NCBI GenBank assembly: GCA_016744065.1
Contig: JADGFA010000009.1
Span: forward strand, 1 to 64,000
Reading direction: 5' to 3'
Source of the DNA: Gammaproteobacteria bacterium
GTDB taxonomy: Bacteria; Pseudomonadota; Gammaproteobacteria; SZUA-229
Length of the DNA: 64,000 nucleotides
Under the pieces are notes generated by a model that saw nothing but the letters and a program-made list of their open reading frames with translations, had not been told where the DNA came from and made no database searches. Every line of letters starts with the position of its first letter. The stretch's first letter is position 1. Below, piece after piece: positions 36,710 through 47,500 of the stretch. A program made the translations under genes and the position numbers.

Positions 36710-38467
36710 ATGGCAGGCCGTATACCCCAACAATTCATTGATGACCTTATAAACCGTGCAGATATAGTCGACGTTGTAGACTCACGCGTTGCCCTGAAAA
36801 AACGCGGCAAAGAACATATTGCCTGCTGCCCATTTCATAATGAAAAAAGCCCCTCTTTCACAGTAAGCCAGAGTAAGCAGTTTTATCATTGCTTTGGCTG
36901 TGGCGCACACGGCACAGCTCTGAGTTTCATAATGGAATACGAACGCCTGGATTTTGTAGATGCTATCGAAGTTCTGGCTGCTGAATACCACATTGATGTA
37001 CCCCGCGAACAGGGCAATTTCACGCCACAGCAAGATGACAAAAAGCCACTTTATGAAATTTTAGAAAATGCAGCCATACGTTTTGCAACTGAATTAAAAG
37101 ATACTCCCCGCGCTATAGATTACCTCAAACAGCGTGGCCTGAGCGGTGAAATAGCCAAAGACTTTCAAATGGGCTATGCACCGGATAGCTGGGATTTCAC
37201 ATCAGGACAATACAGTAAAGACCAGGCAGATAAAGCCGCCTGTCTGAAATCAGGACTGAGCATTGAGAAAAACCCACAAAAACATTACGACCGATTTCGT
37301 GATCGCATCATGTTTCCCATTCGTGATCGTCGTGGTCGCACAATAGGTTTTGGTGGGCGCATACTGGATAAAGGTGAGCCTAAATACTTAAACTCACCAG
37401 AAACACCTGTTTTTCATAAAGGCGAAGAGCTTTATGGCTTATATGAAGCACGGCAGTCGGTAAAAGAGTTAAATCGTATTATTATTGTTGAAGGGTATAT
37501 GGATGTAGTCGCCCTGGCACAGCACGGTATTAAATATGCGGTAGCAACACTGGGCACGGCCACTTCCAGCACACAGATATCAAAACTATTTCGCACTGTT
37601 CCGGAATTAATTTTTTGTTACGACGGAGATGCCGCTGGTAAAAAAGCAGCCTGGCGCGCACTGGAAAACTCACTTTCTATTCTACGTGATGGCGTACAGG
37701 CACGATTTCTATTTTTGCCTGATGGCGAAGACCCTGATACATTAATTCGACAGGAAGGGCAGGAGAATTTCGAACAACGATTAAATAAGGCAATGCCTCT
37801 TGCCGATTTTATGCTTCAACATTTATCTGAGAGCCTGGACCTGTCTTCCGCAGATGGTTGCGCTCGTTTATCTGAAAAAGCAAAACCTTTAATCAGCAAA
37901 ATATCCGAAGGCGTTTTTAAAGATCTTTTAATAGCCCAGCTTTCTAAAACGATTGGTTTATCAAGTGCCAGCTTACAACAGCATATTCCAGAATCACAGA
38001 CGCCATCAAAAAACAGGACAGATACACGCGGTAAAAATAAGAATATTACTTCCGAAAAATATAAGGTAAGCATGACGCCTACCCGTCTGGCCATTGCCTT
38101 ACTGCTGCAATTTCCCTCATTAGCAAAAGAATGTGAAATACCCGAACAACTAAGCACTTCAGAGATGCCTGGTTTAAGTTTATTAATTCAAATACATAAA
38201 ATCATCTTACAAACTGAAACCAGCTCACCATCTGTATTATTAGAGCGCTGGCGCAACACGGATGATGCAGCCATCATTAACAAACTAATGCAATTAGATA
38301 TCCCAGAATCAAAAAAAGAAACACAGCTTGCATCACTGAATGATGCTTTTAAAAATTTACTGCATAAGCATAGAGGTTTAAGGCTACAGGAACTACTAAA
38401 CAAAAGCCGTACAGCGGATCTCAGCCCTGAAGAGAAAATAGAATTAAGCCTGCTTTATCAAAGTTAA
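36710..38467 (+). CDS. dnaG: DNA primase
   Basis: I place the start at ATG 36710 (MAGRIPQQFIDDL), the N-terminus seen across DnaG proteins; a GTG 33 bases upstream is in frame but adds non-family residues. 585 residues. Zinc ribbon CCPFHNEKSPSFTVSQSKQFYHCFGCG (Cys39/His/Cys/Cys). TOPRIM core with IIVEGYMDVVALAQ (about 257-270) and YDGDAAGKKAA (about 304-314). C-terminal helicase-binding domain about 440-585, poorly conserved as usual. It makes primers for replication. The usual neighbours rpsU and rpoD are not adjacent. Confidence 0.96.
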   Translation: MAGRIPQQFIDDLINRADIVDVVDSRVALKKRGKEHIACCPFHNEKSPSFTVSQSKQFYHCFGCGAHGTALSFIMEYERLDFVDAIEVLAAEYHIDVPREQGNFTPQQDDKKPLYEILENAAIRFATELKDTPRAIDYLKQRGLSGEIAKDFQMGYAPDSWDFTSGQYSKDQADKAACLKSGLSIEKNPQKHYDRFRDRIMFPIRDRRGRTIGFGGRILDKGEPKYLNSPETPVFHKGEELYGLYEARQSVKELNRIIIVEGYMDVVALAQHGIKYAVATLGTATSSTQISKLFRTVPELIFCYDGDAAGKKAAWRALENSLSILRDGVQARFLFLPDGEDPDTLIRQEGQENFEQRLNKAMPLADFMLQHLSESLDLSSADGCARLSEKAKPLISKISEGVFKDLLIAQLSKTIGLSSASLQQHIPESQTPSKNRTDTRGKNKNITSEKYKVSMTPTRLAIALLLQFPSLAKECEIPEQLSTSEMPGLSLLIQIHKIILQTETSSPSVLLERWRNTDDAAIINKLMQLDIPESKKETQLASLNDAFKNLLHKHRGLRLQELLNKSRTADLSPEEKIELSLLYQS

Positions 38468-38552
38468 ATTTTCATCCGATAAAGCAATGCTTTAATAATA
38501 TAAAAATCATTTTTGTGGGCACTTAAAAACGCGCTTTTAAAACACCGCATAA

Positions 38553-39464
38553 CTACTTCTCTTTTGCCAGCACAACTACCCCACCTATAACCAGGCTAAT
38601 GCCTATTACATGAAAAAGAGTAAAGGCTTCATCTAAAAACCATACAGCAAGTGCAATAGTAACCATTGGGCCAAGCGTGCCAATAACGCCCGTTTTAGCA
38701 GGGCCTATTTTTGCTATGGCTTCGGCAATCATGAAACTGGGAATAACAGTACTAAATATGGCCAATAAAAATACCCATAACCAGGCCAGTGGTGTAATTA
38801 ACAAATTACCGTAATCAAAAAATACCGTATAGTAAAGCAATACAAAAACACTGGATACAATCATTGCAATACTGGTAAACCACAAACTGCCTACCTGGTG
38901 AATAACTTTTTTACCCATTAATACGTAAAGAGAAAAACTGAGGGCGGCTAAAAAAACCAGCAATGTTCCCAAACCCACATTCTCATTTGATAACCTTAAT
39001 TCCTGATTAAAAACAACCCAGACACCTGCATAAGTTATAACTAAAGCTAATACTGTATTTTTTGTTAGTGCTGTTTTAAAAAAAACATAACCAAGAATGG
39101 CGACCAATATTGGATAACTAAAGAGCGTTAACCTTTCAAGTTGTGCAGAAATATACTCCAGTCCTTTTAAGTCCAGCCATGATGATAAAAAATAGCCAAT
39201 AAATCCGAGAAAAACAATCCTGTATATATTTTGATACAGATACTCAGGGCGTTTTTCAGGAAGCCGGTATAACCAGACTAAAATGGCTATATATATTGGC
39301 AATGCAATCGCCATACGAAGCATTAATACACTATCTGTAGTTAACCCCTGCACGTAGGCAAGTTTTATAAAAATCGATTTAAGTGAAAATAACGCTGTAC
39401 CTGTTATAGCTAACAGAAAACCTGATGTTTTAGAAGAAAGAGGAAACACGTGATTATAATTCAT
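38553..39464 (-). CDS. EamA/DMT family transporter
   Basis: 303 residues with ten hydrophobic segments in two EamA repeats (about 12-150 and 160-300). Motifs: FSLKSIFIKLAY near the N-terminus and AIAKIGPAKTGVIGTLGPMVTIALA in the second repeat. These drug/metabolite transporters export amino acids, nucleosides or other metabolites; the substrate is not readable. Single gene, convergent to dnaG and divergent from the SAH riboswitch-metK leader. Confidence 0.88.
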   Translation of the reverse strand: MNYNHVFPLSSKTSGFLLAITGTALFSLKSIFIKLAYVQGLTTDSVLMLRMAIALPIYIAILVWLYRLPEKRPEYLYQNIYRIVFLGFIGYFLSSWLDLKGLEYISAQLERLTLFSYPILVAILGYVFFKTALTKNTVLALVITYAGVWVVFNQELRLSNENVGLGTLLVFLAALSFSLYVLMGKKVIHQVGSLWFTSIAMIVSSVFVLLYYTVFFDYGNLLITPLAWLWVFLLAIFSTVIPSFMIAEAIAKIGPAKTGVIGTLGPMVTIALAVWFLDEAFTLFHVIGISLVIGGVVVLAKEK

Positions 39465-39538
39465 ATATAAAATTATATATTTTATCCTCTTCCGTATCGA
39501 TAAATACCATGAAATTAGCCATTTCTTATTTTATGAAC

Positions 39539-39544
39539 TATAAT
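39539..39544 (+). promoter_or_regulatory. -10 element of the metK operon
   Basis: Perfect TATAAT. The -35 region (about 39516-39521, TAGCCA) is weak. Transcription would start near 39551, just before the riboswitch. Confidence 0.55.
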
Positions 39545-39555
39545 CTGTTTCCGCA

Positions 39556-39618
39556 CTAAGGAGCGCTGCAGCAGATTTCTCTGTCAGGCTTGGTGCATCA
39601 ATTTCAAAACGGCGCTCA
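39556..39618 (+). ncRNA. SAH riboswitch
   Basis: The stretch has the conserved landmarks of the S-adenosylhomocysteine riboswitch in order: AAGGAGCGCTGC (39558-39569), TCAGGCTTGG (39583-39593) and AACGGCGCTC (39608-39617). GAGCGC pairs with GCGCTC as P1. It precedes metK-ahcY-metF, genes of the methylation cycle. The known class turns expression on when SAH is high. About 125 bases separate it from the metK start; no terminator stem in that space is obvious, so the mechanism is open. Confidence 0.88.
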
Positions 39619-39742
39619 TTTATTAGTTTCTAGTTAAGCTAAAAATGGGCTCGAATCTAAAGCCGGCATACTCTGCCAATATCAGGTTCACTCATATTGC
39701 TTTATTAGCATCGCTAGTATTTTGTATCGAGGAATTGTAAAC

Positions 39743-40909
39743 ATGTCTAAAAACCACTTATTTACCTCTGAATCTGTATCAGAAGGTCACCCCGATAAGG
39801 TTGCTGATCAAATCTCTGATGCTATTCTAGATGGAATTTTCAAACATGACCCTAAGGCCCGTGTTGCCTGTGAAACACTCATAAACACAGGTATGGTGGT
39901 TATTTCAGGTGAAATAACCACAGATGCATGGGTAGATATGCAGGAAATAGTCCGTAATACAGTGCGTAATATCGGCTATACCAGCTCTGAAATGGGGTTT
40001 GATGCTGACTCCTGTGCTGTTATCACATCTATTGATAAACAGTCTCCTGATATTGCCATGGGCGTAAATGAAGGCGAAGGAGACGACCATGAACAGGGCG
40101 CCGGTGACCAGGGACTAATGTTCGGTTATGCCTGTAATGAAACAGACGTCCTTATGCCTGCACCTATTACATATGCGCATAAGCTGGTTAAGCGTCAGGC
40201 TGAGGTACGTAAAAACGGTACTTTAAACTGGTTACGTCCAGATGCAAAAAGCCAGGTCACTTTCCGCTATGAAGACGGCGTACCTGTGGGTATTGATGCG
40301 GTTGTATTATCAACTCAACACTCTCCAGATATTAGCCTTAGCGCACTACGCGAAGCAATTATGGACGAAGTTATTAAACCTGTACTACCTGAATCCCTTA
40401 TCAGCAACGATACTAAATTCCATATCAACCCCACCGGCAACTTTGTAATTGGTGGCCCGGTTGGTGACTGTGGTTTAACCGGGCGCAAAATCATTGTTGA
40501 TACATACGGTGGTATGGCACGTCATGGTGGTGGCGCTTTTTCAGGCAAAGACCCCTCAAAGGTTGACCGTTCCGCAGCTTATGCCGGACGTTATGTGGCT
40601 AAAAATATTGTTGCTGCGGGCCTTGCTGATAAATGTGAAATTCAGGTTTCTTATGCTATAGGTGTTGCGGAACCCACTTCAATTTCTATCGAAACATTTG
40701 GTACTGGTAAAGTTGATGACAGTCGTATCGAAGAACTGGTGCTCGAACATTTCGACCTTAAACCTAAAGGACTGATTCAAATGCTGGATTTACTACGCCC
40801 AATTTATTCAGCAACCGCTGCTTACGGGCATTTTGGCAGAACGGAAGAAAACTTTACCTGGGAACGTACAGATAAGGCAGATGCATTAAAAGATGCCGCT
40901 GGTATCTAA
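39743..40909 (+). CDS. metK: S-adenosylmethionine synthetase
   Basis: Makes SAM from methionine and ATP. The start is the ATG at 39743 with GAGGA upstream; an in-frame TTG at 39722 lies before that ribosome site. 388 residues with [18 protein letters not shown] (about 11-28), [12 protein letters not shown] (about 114-125), [19 protein letters not shown] (about 258-276) and a C-terminal YGHFGR. First gene of the SAH-riboswitch operon. Confidence 0.97.
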   Translation: MSKNHLFTSESVSEGHPDKVADQISDAILDGIFKHDPKARVACETLINTGMVVISGEITTDAWVDMQEIVRNTVRNIGYTSSEMGFDADSCAVITSIDKQSPDIAMGVNEGEGDDHEQGAGDQGLMFGYACNETDVLMPAPITYAHKLVKRQAEVRKNGTLNWLRPDAKSQVTFRYEDGVPVGIDAVVLSTQHSPDISLSALREAIMDEVIKPVLPESLISNDTKFHINPTGNFVIGGPVGDCGLTGRKIIVDTYGGMARHGGGAFSGKDPSKVDRSAAYAGRYVAKNIVAAGLADKCEIQVSYAIGVAEPTSISIETFGTGKVDDSRIEELVLEHFDLKPKGLIQMLDLLRPIYSATAAYGHFGRTEENFTWERTDKADALKDAAGI

Positions 40910-40980
40910 CACAACTTTAAATATCAAATCAATTAAACCTGGTTTGATATATTTTAAAATAGACATTAGGAATAATTACA

Positions 40981-42387
40981 ATGAGTAAATTTACAGATTA
41001 TAAAGTTGCAGATATGTCACTCGCTGACTGGGGCCGTAAGGAAATTTCTATTGCAGAAATTGAAATGCCAGGCCTTATGGCATTACGTGAAGAATATGCC
41101 GGTAAAAAACCATTAGACGGCTGCCGTATTATGGGCAGCATCCATATGACTATTCAAACCGCTGTTTTAATTGAGACATTAGTTGACCTTGGCGCAAGTG
41201 TACGCTGGGTCTCATGCAATATTTTTTCTACACAGGATCACGCTGCCGCTGCCATTGCAGCAAAAGAAATACCTGTATTTGCATGGAAGGGCGAAACAAT
41301 TGAAGAGTACTGGTGGTGCACTGAGCAAGCACTTTTATGGCCTGGTGGTGAACTACCAAATATGATTCTTGATGATGGTGGCGACGCGACTTTATTAGTT
41401 CATAAGGGTGTTGAGTTTGAAAAAGCCGGTGCTATTCCAGCAACCAAAGATAACGACAATGAAGAATATAAAGCTGTACTCGATGTCCTTCGTCGCACAA
41501 TCAAACCAGGCGAAAGCACATGGCAAGATATTGCTAATAGCGTTAAAGGCGTAACAGAAGAAACAACAACAGGTGTACATCGTCTTTATGAAATGCAGGA
41601 AAAAGGTGAATTATTATTCCCCGCTATGAACGTTAATGACTCTGCAACTAAATCCAAATTTGATAATTTATACGGTTGTCGTGAATCACTTATTGATAGC
41701 ATCAAACGCGCAACTGACGTGATGATTGCAGGTAAAATCTGTGTTGTTATTGGTTATGGCGATGTTGGTAAGGGCTGTGCTCAGGCCTATAAAGGCATGG
41801 GTGCAACAGTCTGGGTTACTGAAATCGACCCAATCTGTGCATTACAGGCAGCAATGGAAGGTTACCGTGTTGTTGATTTAAACGAAGTTGCAAATATGGG
41901 TGATATTTTTGTTACCACTACAGGTAACTTAAATGTAATCGATCATCATCATATGGAAGCAATGAAAAACGAGGCTATTGTTTGCAACATTGGCCACTTC
42001 GACTCTGAAATCAATATTGCTTCACTTGAAAATTATCAGTGGGAAGAAATTAAACCACAGGTTGATCATGTTATATTTCCTGATGGTAAAAAAATCATTA
42101 TTCTTGCCAAGGGACGTCTGGTTAACCTGGGCTGCGCTACAGGCCATCCAAGTTTCGTTATGTCGGCATCTTTCACAAATCAGGTAATGGCTCAGATCGA
42201 GTTCTTCACCAATGCTGAAGCATATGAAAACAAGGTTTATATACTGCCTAAACAGCTTGATGAAAAAGTCGCTCGATTACATCTGACAAAAATTGGCGCT
42301 CACTTAACAACACTTTCACAGGAACAGGCAGACTACATCAATGTTTCTGTTGACGGCCCGTACAAAGCTGAACATTACCGCTACTAG
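40981..42387 (+). CDS. ahcY: Adenosylhomocysteinase
   Basis: Hydrolyses S-adenosylhomocysteine to adenosine and homocysteine with bound NAD. 468 residues, the longer bacterial form. Substrate motifs are [13 protein letters not shown] and [15 protein letters not shown]; the NAD site is [12 protein letters not shown] (about 259-270); the C-terminal end is KAEHYRY, the tail that reaches into a neighbouring subunit. AGGAAT ribosome site. 71 bases after metK and classically controlled by the SAH riboswitch upstream. Confidence 0.98.
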   Translation: MSKFTDYKVADMSLADWGRKEISIAEIEMPGLMALREEYAGKKPLDGCRIMGSIHMTIQTAVLIETLVDLGASVRWVSCNIFSTQDHAAAAIAAKEIPVFAWKGETIEEYWWCTEQALLWPGGELPNMILDDGGDATLLVHKGVEFEKAGAIPATKDNDNEEYKAVLDVLRRTIKPGESTWQDIANSVKGVTEETTTGVHRLYEMQEKGELLFPAMNVNDSATKSKFDNLYGCRESLIDSIKRATDVMIAGKICVVIGYGDVGKGCAQAYKGMGATVWVTEIDPICALQAAMEGYRVVDLNEVANMGDIFVTTTGNLNVIDHHHMEAMKNEAIVCNIGHFDSEINIASLENYQWEEIKPQVDHVIFPDGKKIIILAKGRLVNLGCATGHPSFVMSASFTNQVMAQIEFFTNAEAYENKVYILPKQLDEKVARLHLTKIGAHLTTLSQEQADYINVSVDGPYKAEHYRY

Positions 42388-42394
42388 CACATTT

Positions 42395-42428
42395 AAAAGT
42401 ATCGCCTTCTGAGCAGGCGATACTTTTA
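42395..42428 (+). terminator. Terminator/attenuator between ahcY and metF
   Basis: Perfect 12-bp stem AAAAGTATCGCC / GGCGATACTTTT with a 9-base loop, followed by ATTTTAT. It begins 7 bases after the ahcY stop and should reduce read-through into metF. Confidence 0.75.
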
Positions 42429-42462
42429 TTTTATGAGTAAACAGATTACACAGGTTTTATTA

Positions 42463-43314
42463 ATGAAAACCCAAAAAAAACTAGAGCAACATTTTAGCTG
42501 TGAATTCTTCCCTCCTAAAACAGAAAAAGGAATGGAAAACTTATTCAAAACAGCCAAAACATTAAAAGATGAAATAAATCCAGCGTTTTTCTCTGTCACT
42601 TTTGGTGCAGGTGGTTCAACTCGTGAAACCACCTTTAATGCAGTAACAAAAATTCAGAAAAGTACACTTTGTAATGTAGCTCCACACCTTTCCTGTATTG
42701 GCTCAAGCAAGCAGCAACTAACAGAAATCCTCGACGACTACAAACAACAAGGTATCACGCGAATTGTCACACTACGTGGTGACATGCCATCTGGAACCGT
42801 TTCACAAAGTGATTTTAATTATGCTAATGAACTTGTTAGCTTTATCCGTGAAAACTATAACAATCAATTTCACCTTGAGGTTGCAGCTTATCCAGAAACT
42901 CACCCTCAGGCTGACAATGCAATTCAGGACATTCAGCACTTTAAAAATAAAGTACTGGCTGGTGCTGACTCAGCAATAACTCAGTATTTTTATAATATCG
43001 ACAGTTATTTCTACTTTGTAGATAACTGTGAAAAAGCGAGTCTTGATTTACCGGTAGTGCCGGGTATTATGCCGATCACCAACTACAGTAATCTTGCTCG
43101 TTTTTCAGATATGTGTGGTGCAGAAATACCTCGCTGGTTAAGGCGAAAGCTTGAATCATATGCTGATGACACCAACGCTATAAAAGACTTTGGTGCTGAC
43201 TTTGTTTCTTCAATGTGTGAAAAACTATTAGATATGGGTGCACCTGGCCTTCACTTCTATTCAATGAATCAATCTGAGGCCACCCTGCGAATATGGAACA
43301 ACCTCAAACCCTAG
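42463..43314 (+). CDS. metF: 5,10-methylenetetrahydrofolate reductase
   Basis: Makes 5-methyl-THF for methionine synthesis using FAD. I start at the ATG at 42463, with CAGG about 8 bases upstream; an in-frame ATG at 42433 lies only 5 bases after the terminator stem and has no ribosome site. 283 residues: FSCEFFPPKTEKG (about 8-20), SVTFGAGGSTRETT, TLRGD (folate site Asp), YPETHPQ and QYFYNIDSYFYFVDNC. Read-through from the SAH-riboswitch operon or a separate promoter is possible. Confidence 0.96.
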   Translation: MKTQKKLEQHFSCEFFPPKTEKGMENLFKTAKTLKDEINPAFFSVTFGAGGSTRETTFNAVTKIQKSTLCNVAPHLSCIGSSKQQLTEILDDYKQQGITRIVTLRGDMPSGTVSQSDFNYANELVSFIRENYNNQFHLEVAAYPETHPQADNAIQDIQHFKNKVLAGADSAITQYFYNIDSYFYFVDNCEKASLDLPVVPGIMPITNYSNLARFSDMCGAEIPRWLRRKLESYADDTNAIKDFGADFVSSMCEKLLDMGAPGLHFYSMNQSEATLRIWNNLKP

Positions 43315-43341
43315 TTTGGGGCTGCTTCGTTCCTCTACCCT

Positions 43342-44070
43342 ATGAAATCTATTCGAATTTACCAGGCAGATTTTTTTGAAACAGGCAAATCAATACAGAT
43401 GGACAAAGCATCTAGCAACCATCTGATAAAAGTTTTACGCCTGAAAAATGGTTTCACTTTCACGTTATTCAATGGTAATGGCTTTGAATATACCGCAAGG
43501 TTAGAAATTTCAGACCGCAAAGCCATCGCTCACATTGAATCATCTAATAAAATTTCAAACGAATCAGACCTTAATATTCATTTACTACAGGGAATATCCA
43601 AGGGTGATCGCATGGATTTCGCAATTCAGAAATCTATTGAGTTAGGCGCTACCAGTATCACACCTGTCATTACCGAACGCACCGTTGTAAATTTAAAAGA
43701 TGAACGTGAACAGAAAAAGCTTCAACACTGGCAGGCCATTGCAATTAGTGCATGTGAGCAATCAGGACGAAGCATTCTTCCATCAATAAACCCTGTGCGC
43801 AAATTAGCGCAAACATTTATTGATGATAAAGACAGCTTGAAATTAGTACTTGACCCTCTATCGAACAATCACCTTTCATCTTTATCCGCTAAAAAAAATA
43901 TACAAATTTTAATTGGGCCGGAAGGGGGGTTGACTGAAGCTGAAGTTATCTTAGCCAAAGAAAATGGTTTTAAAGGAATTAAACTTGGCCCCAGAGTATT
44001 ACGAACTGAAACGGCCGCACTTGCGGCAATTACTGCGGTACAGCTTATCTGGGGTGATCTGAATAAATAA
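43342..44070 (+). CDS. rsmE: 16S rRNA (uracil1498-N3)-methyltransferase
   Basis: 242 residues of the RsmE/SPOUT family. N-terminal RNA-binding part about 1-70 (SSNHLIKVLRLKNG); C-terminal knotted domain with KGDRMDFAIQKSIELGATSITPV (about 92-114), LIGPEGGLTEAEV (about 190-202) and LGPRVLRTETAALAAI. Uses SAM, fitting its place after metK-ahcY-metF. 27 bases after metF. Confidence 0.95.
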   Translation: MKSIRIYQADFFETGKSIQMDKASSNHLIKVLRLKNGFTFTLFNGNGFEYTARLEISDRKAIAHIESSNKISNESDLNIHLLQGISKGDRMDFAIQKSIELGATSITPVITERTVVNLKDEREQKKLQHWQAIAISACEQSGRSILPSINPVRKLAQTFIDDKDSLKLVLDPLSNNHLSSLSAKKNIQILIGPEGGLTEAEVILAKENGFKGIKLGPRVLRTETAALAAITAVQLIWGDLNK

Positions 44071-44132
44071 TATGACTTTTAGATGGCCATATTTTTTCGA
44101 CGAGCAAAGCTAAAAAAACACTCAACAAGCAC

Positions 44133-44588
44133 TTAGTGCATCATCACTTTTTTTACTATTAATTCCAGCTCTTCAAGATTAACAATACTATACGCCCCAT
44201 CCGCCATTATAACTTTGTCGCCAATTGCCGGATGTGTTATTGCTTCCTTATTTAATATAACATCTTCTTCTTTAACATTCACAACTGACGGCGTACCCTG
44301 CATCAAAATAGACAGGTAAGGAAAATTACTATCTTCTCCAATTGAAAACAGGATCGCAGCCTTAACATTCCCTGTAGCCAGGCTCGGCATACGAACATTG
44401 CCCATTGCTTCAAAAGAAATCAAGGGTACAGAATGTCCACGCCAGTCTAAATAGCCCAGCATCCAGCCTGGCTTGTTCGCCACATTTATAATGTTTTTTA
44501 TAGGTACAATTTCTGCCACCGATGCATTCGGCATTAACAGTTCATCGCCATTAATTTTTAATACTATGCATTTTATTTCTTCAGGCAT
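44133..44588 (-). CDS. CheW-like adaptor (ChpC-like)
   Basis: 151 residues forming one CheW domain: CIVLKINGDELLMPNASVAEIVP at the N-terminus and GWMLGYLDWRGHSVPLISFE in the middle. It overlaps the chpA stop by 8 bases and ends the pil-chp operon. In Pseudomonas a CheW-like ChpC lies at this end of the cluster; identity with ChpC is inferred from position. No ChpB (methylesterase) or PilK gene is found here. Confidence 0.8.
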   Translation of the reverse strand: MPEEIKCIVLKINGDELLMPNASVAEIVPIKNIINVANKPGWMLGYLDWRGHSVPLISFEAMGNVRMPSLATGNVKAAILFSIGEDSNFPYLSILMQGTPSVVNVKEEDVILNKEAITHPAIGDKVIMADGAYSIVNLEELELIVKKVMMH

Positions 44589-47500
44589 CAGCTAGTAACT
44601 CATGAATATTTTTGAGTAATTCATCTTCCTGGAATGGCTTACCCATATATTTATTTACACCAATTTCCATTGCTTTATCTTTATGCTTGGCACCGCTTCG
44701 TGATGTAATCATAATGATTGGTAAATCAACAAGGCGTGGATCATTTCTCACATGAGTTGCCACCTCATAACCATCCATTCTTGGCATTTCAATATCTAAC
44801 AACATAACATCTGGTTTAATTTCCTGTAACTGTGATACAGCATCTATACCGTCTTTTGCCGTTACAACTTTCATGTCATGGCGCGTTAGCATACGCTCAG
44901 TTACTTTACGTATTGTAATTGAATCATCGACTACCATAATGATGGTTTCATGTTTTTCTTCAACCGCAGATACAGCATTACTATCGAATTCATCAGTAGC
45001 TGAATCTGAAATATGAAACAATGAATCACCAAGCACCAGGGAGTTCATTTCCAGAATAATCACTACACGCCCATCACCCAGAATGGTTGCACCGGATATA
45101 CCCCGTACAGTACTGATTTGTGTTCCAACTGGTTTTACAACAATTTCACGCCGCCCAATTAATTCATCAACATGCAATGCAACACTCTGATCGCCTGTTC
45201 GTGCGAGTAACACAGGGAAAAGCTGACCCTGTCTTGCGTAGTCAGGTTGTATGCCTGTTAATAGTGCTCCAAGGTGTTTTAATTCATATGAACTGCCAGC
45301 AAACTCGTAACTGCTTTCACCACTATTATAAAACTGTTGTAACTCAGGCCCCGATAAGCGCACCACACCTTCAATACTGTTCAACGGAACCGCGTATATA
45401 TCCTCACCCACATTAACAAGAAGTGCATGATTAATAGCCAGTGTAAGTGGTAAGCGTATTTTAAATGTAGTGCCCTGGCCCTGCACGGTATCTATTTCAA
45501 GTACACCGCCTAGCTGCTTTATTTCACTATCGACAACATCCATACCAACACCACGGCCAGATATTTGTGTTACTTTTTCTGCCGTGCTGAAACCTGCTTC
45601 CATAATATATTGCAACACATCATGATCGCTTATTTTGCTATCGGCAGTTAGCATGCCTTTTTCCATTGCTTTTTTACGAATAGCATTAACATCAATACCA
45701 CGGCCATCATCTGTAACAGTGATAACAACATCTGAACCTTCACGATCAACCATTATTTTCAGAGAGCCTGTTTCCGACTTTCCTGAAGCATTACGCTCTT
45801 CAACTTTTTCAATACCATGTGCAACGGCATTTCGCAGCATATGTTCCAATGGTGCGACAATTCGATCAAGTACCGTTCGATCTACTTCTGATGTTTCACC
45901 TACAATTTCAAGCTCTACTTCTTTACCTAACTCACGAGCCGTTTGACGTACAATTCTACGCAACCTGGAAGCCAGCCCACCGAAGTGAACCATTCGAGTA
46001 CGCATCAACCCTTCCTGTAGTTCCGTACTTACTCGAGATTCCTGCAATAATAATGTTTCCGAATCTCGAACTTCTTCAGACAGCAAATCTTTAATACTTT
46101 CTATATCACCTACTGTTTCCTGCAAACTTCGAGATATCTGTTGCATTGTAGAAAATCTATCCATTTCTAATGGATCAAAATCCTCATCATACTGATCTGA
46201 TTCTTTTTCATACCTGGATAATATCTGCGCTTCGGTTTCAATTGATAGCTGACGTAACTGTTCACGTAAGCGTATTACTGTTTGATTCATTTCTGATAGA
46301 TTGAAAGAGAAATTCGAAATTTGCTGGCCCATACGTGCATGGTAAACACTCACCTCACCAGCATGATTTACCAGATCATTTAATAGATCAGAACGGACAC
46401 GTACCTGTTCAGTTGCGATAGTATCTTTCTGTTGAGGTACAATTTTTTCCTGAGGTACATCTGTTTTTTCCAGAACAAGATTAGATATTTCGTCAGGCTC
46501 TGAATATGCATTTTTCTTTTCACTATCAGGTGAGCTAACAGCTACATGTTCTTCAGGCTCATCCAGGTCCTGTAGTACTGACTCTGGATTTAATTCGATT
46601 TCATATTCAGCATTATCATCTAATACTATTTCTTCGATTTCAGCTGTAGGATTTTCAGGGTCAACGGGAATTTCAAAACCGAAGTCCTCATCAGGCTCAA
46701 CTTTGAAGTCATCTGATAATACAGCTTCCTCAGAAAGCTCTACAGCAAACGTATCCTCATCATCGGTGTTTTCTATTATTATGCTATCACTGTCCTCTGC
46801 GAACTCTGCAATAGAGAGCCCCGGGTCTCCACCTTCTTCATCAGAGGATGAATCTTCTACGTTATTTGAAGTTTTTTTTCCCTCTCGAAGTGCGTCTATA
46901 TGCGATATGAGTGCATTATCAGAAGATAATGGCTGTCTGTCTTTTACTCTGGATAACATATCAGACAATTGATCTAATGCATCATGAAACGCTTTAGATA
47001 TTTCCCTGGAAAATGCCTGCTGTTTATCATTAACCACCACCACTAATGATTCAAGTGCATGGGTTAAATCACCAACAGGGCTCAGATCAGCCATGCGAGC
47101 ACCCCCTTTCAGGGTGTGCAAATACCGCTGCAAATCAAGAACGCTTTCTTCATCACTATTGTCAGAACTCCAGCGTTGCAAACTATTTTCACAGCTATCT
47201 AACAGCTCTTCTGCTTCTTCCAGGAATATTTCAACCAGCTCATCATCAACATCAGAGTAACTAACCAGAGATTCCTCTGTTGAAACCCTGGCACTCTCGT
47301 CCCCTGATGAAACGCCTTCTATTTCACCTGTCTTTTCCAGAACCATTGGTGAATTTTGCTTTTCATTAGCCAGTTCACTAATTCTTGTTAATAATATTTC
47401 ATCCGATTCAAGCTGATGATTTTTTTGCTCCAGAGCTGCCAACATAGCAGAAACTTTAGCTGTTACGTCACTCACCAGTTTCACACCCGAGCGCGAAATA

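Noticed and set aside
39640-39700. GGGCTCGAATCTAAAGCC taken as part of a tRNA
   Set aside because: No cloverleaf or acceptor stem can be formed. I found no tRNA or rRNA gene in the window.
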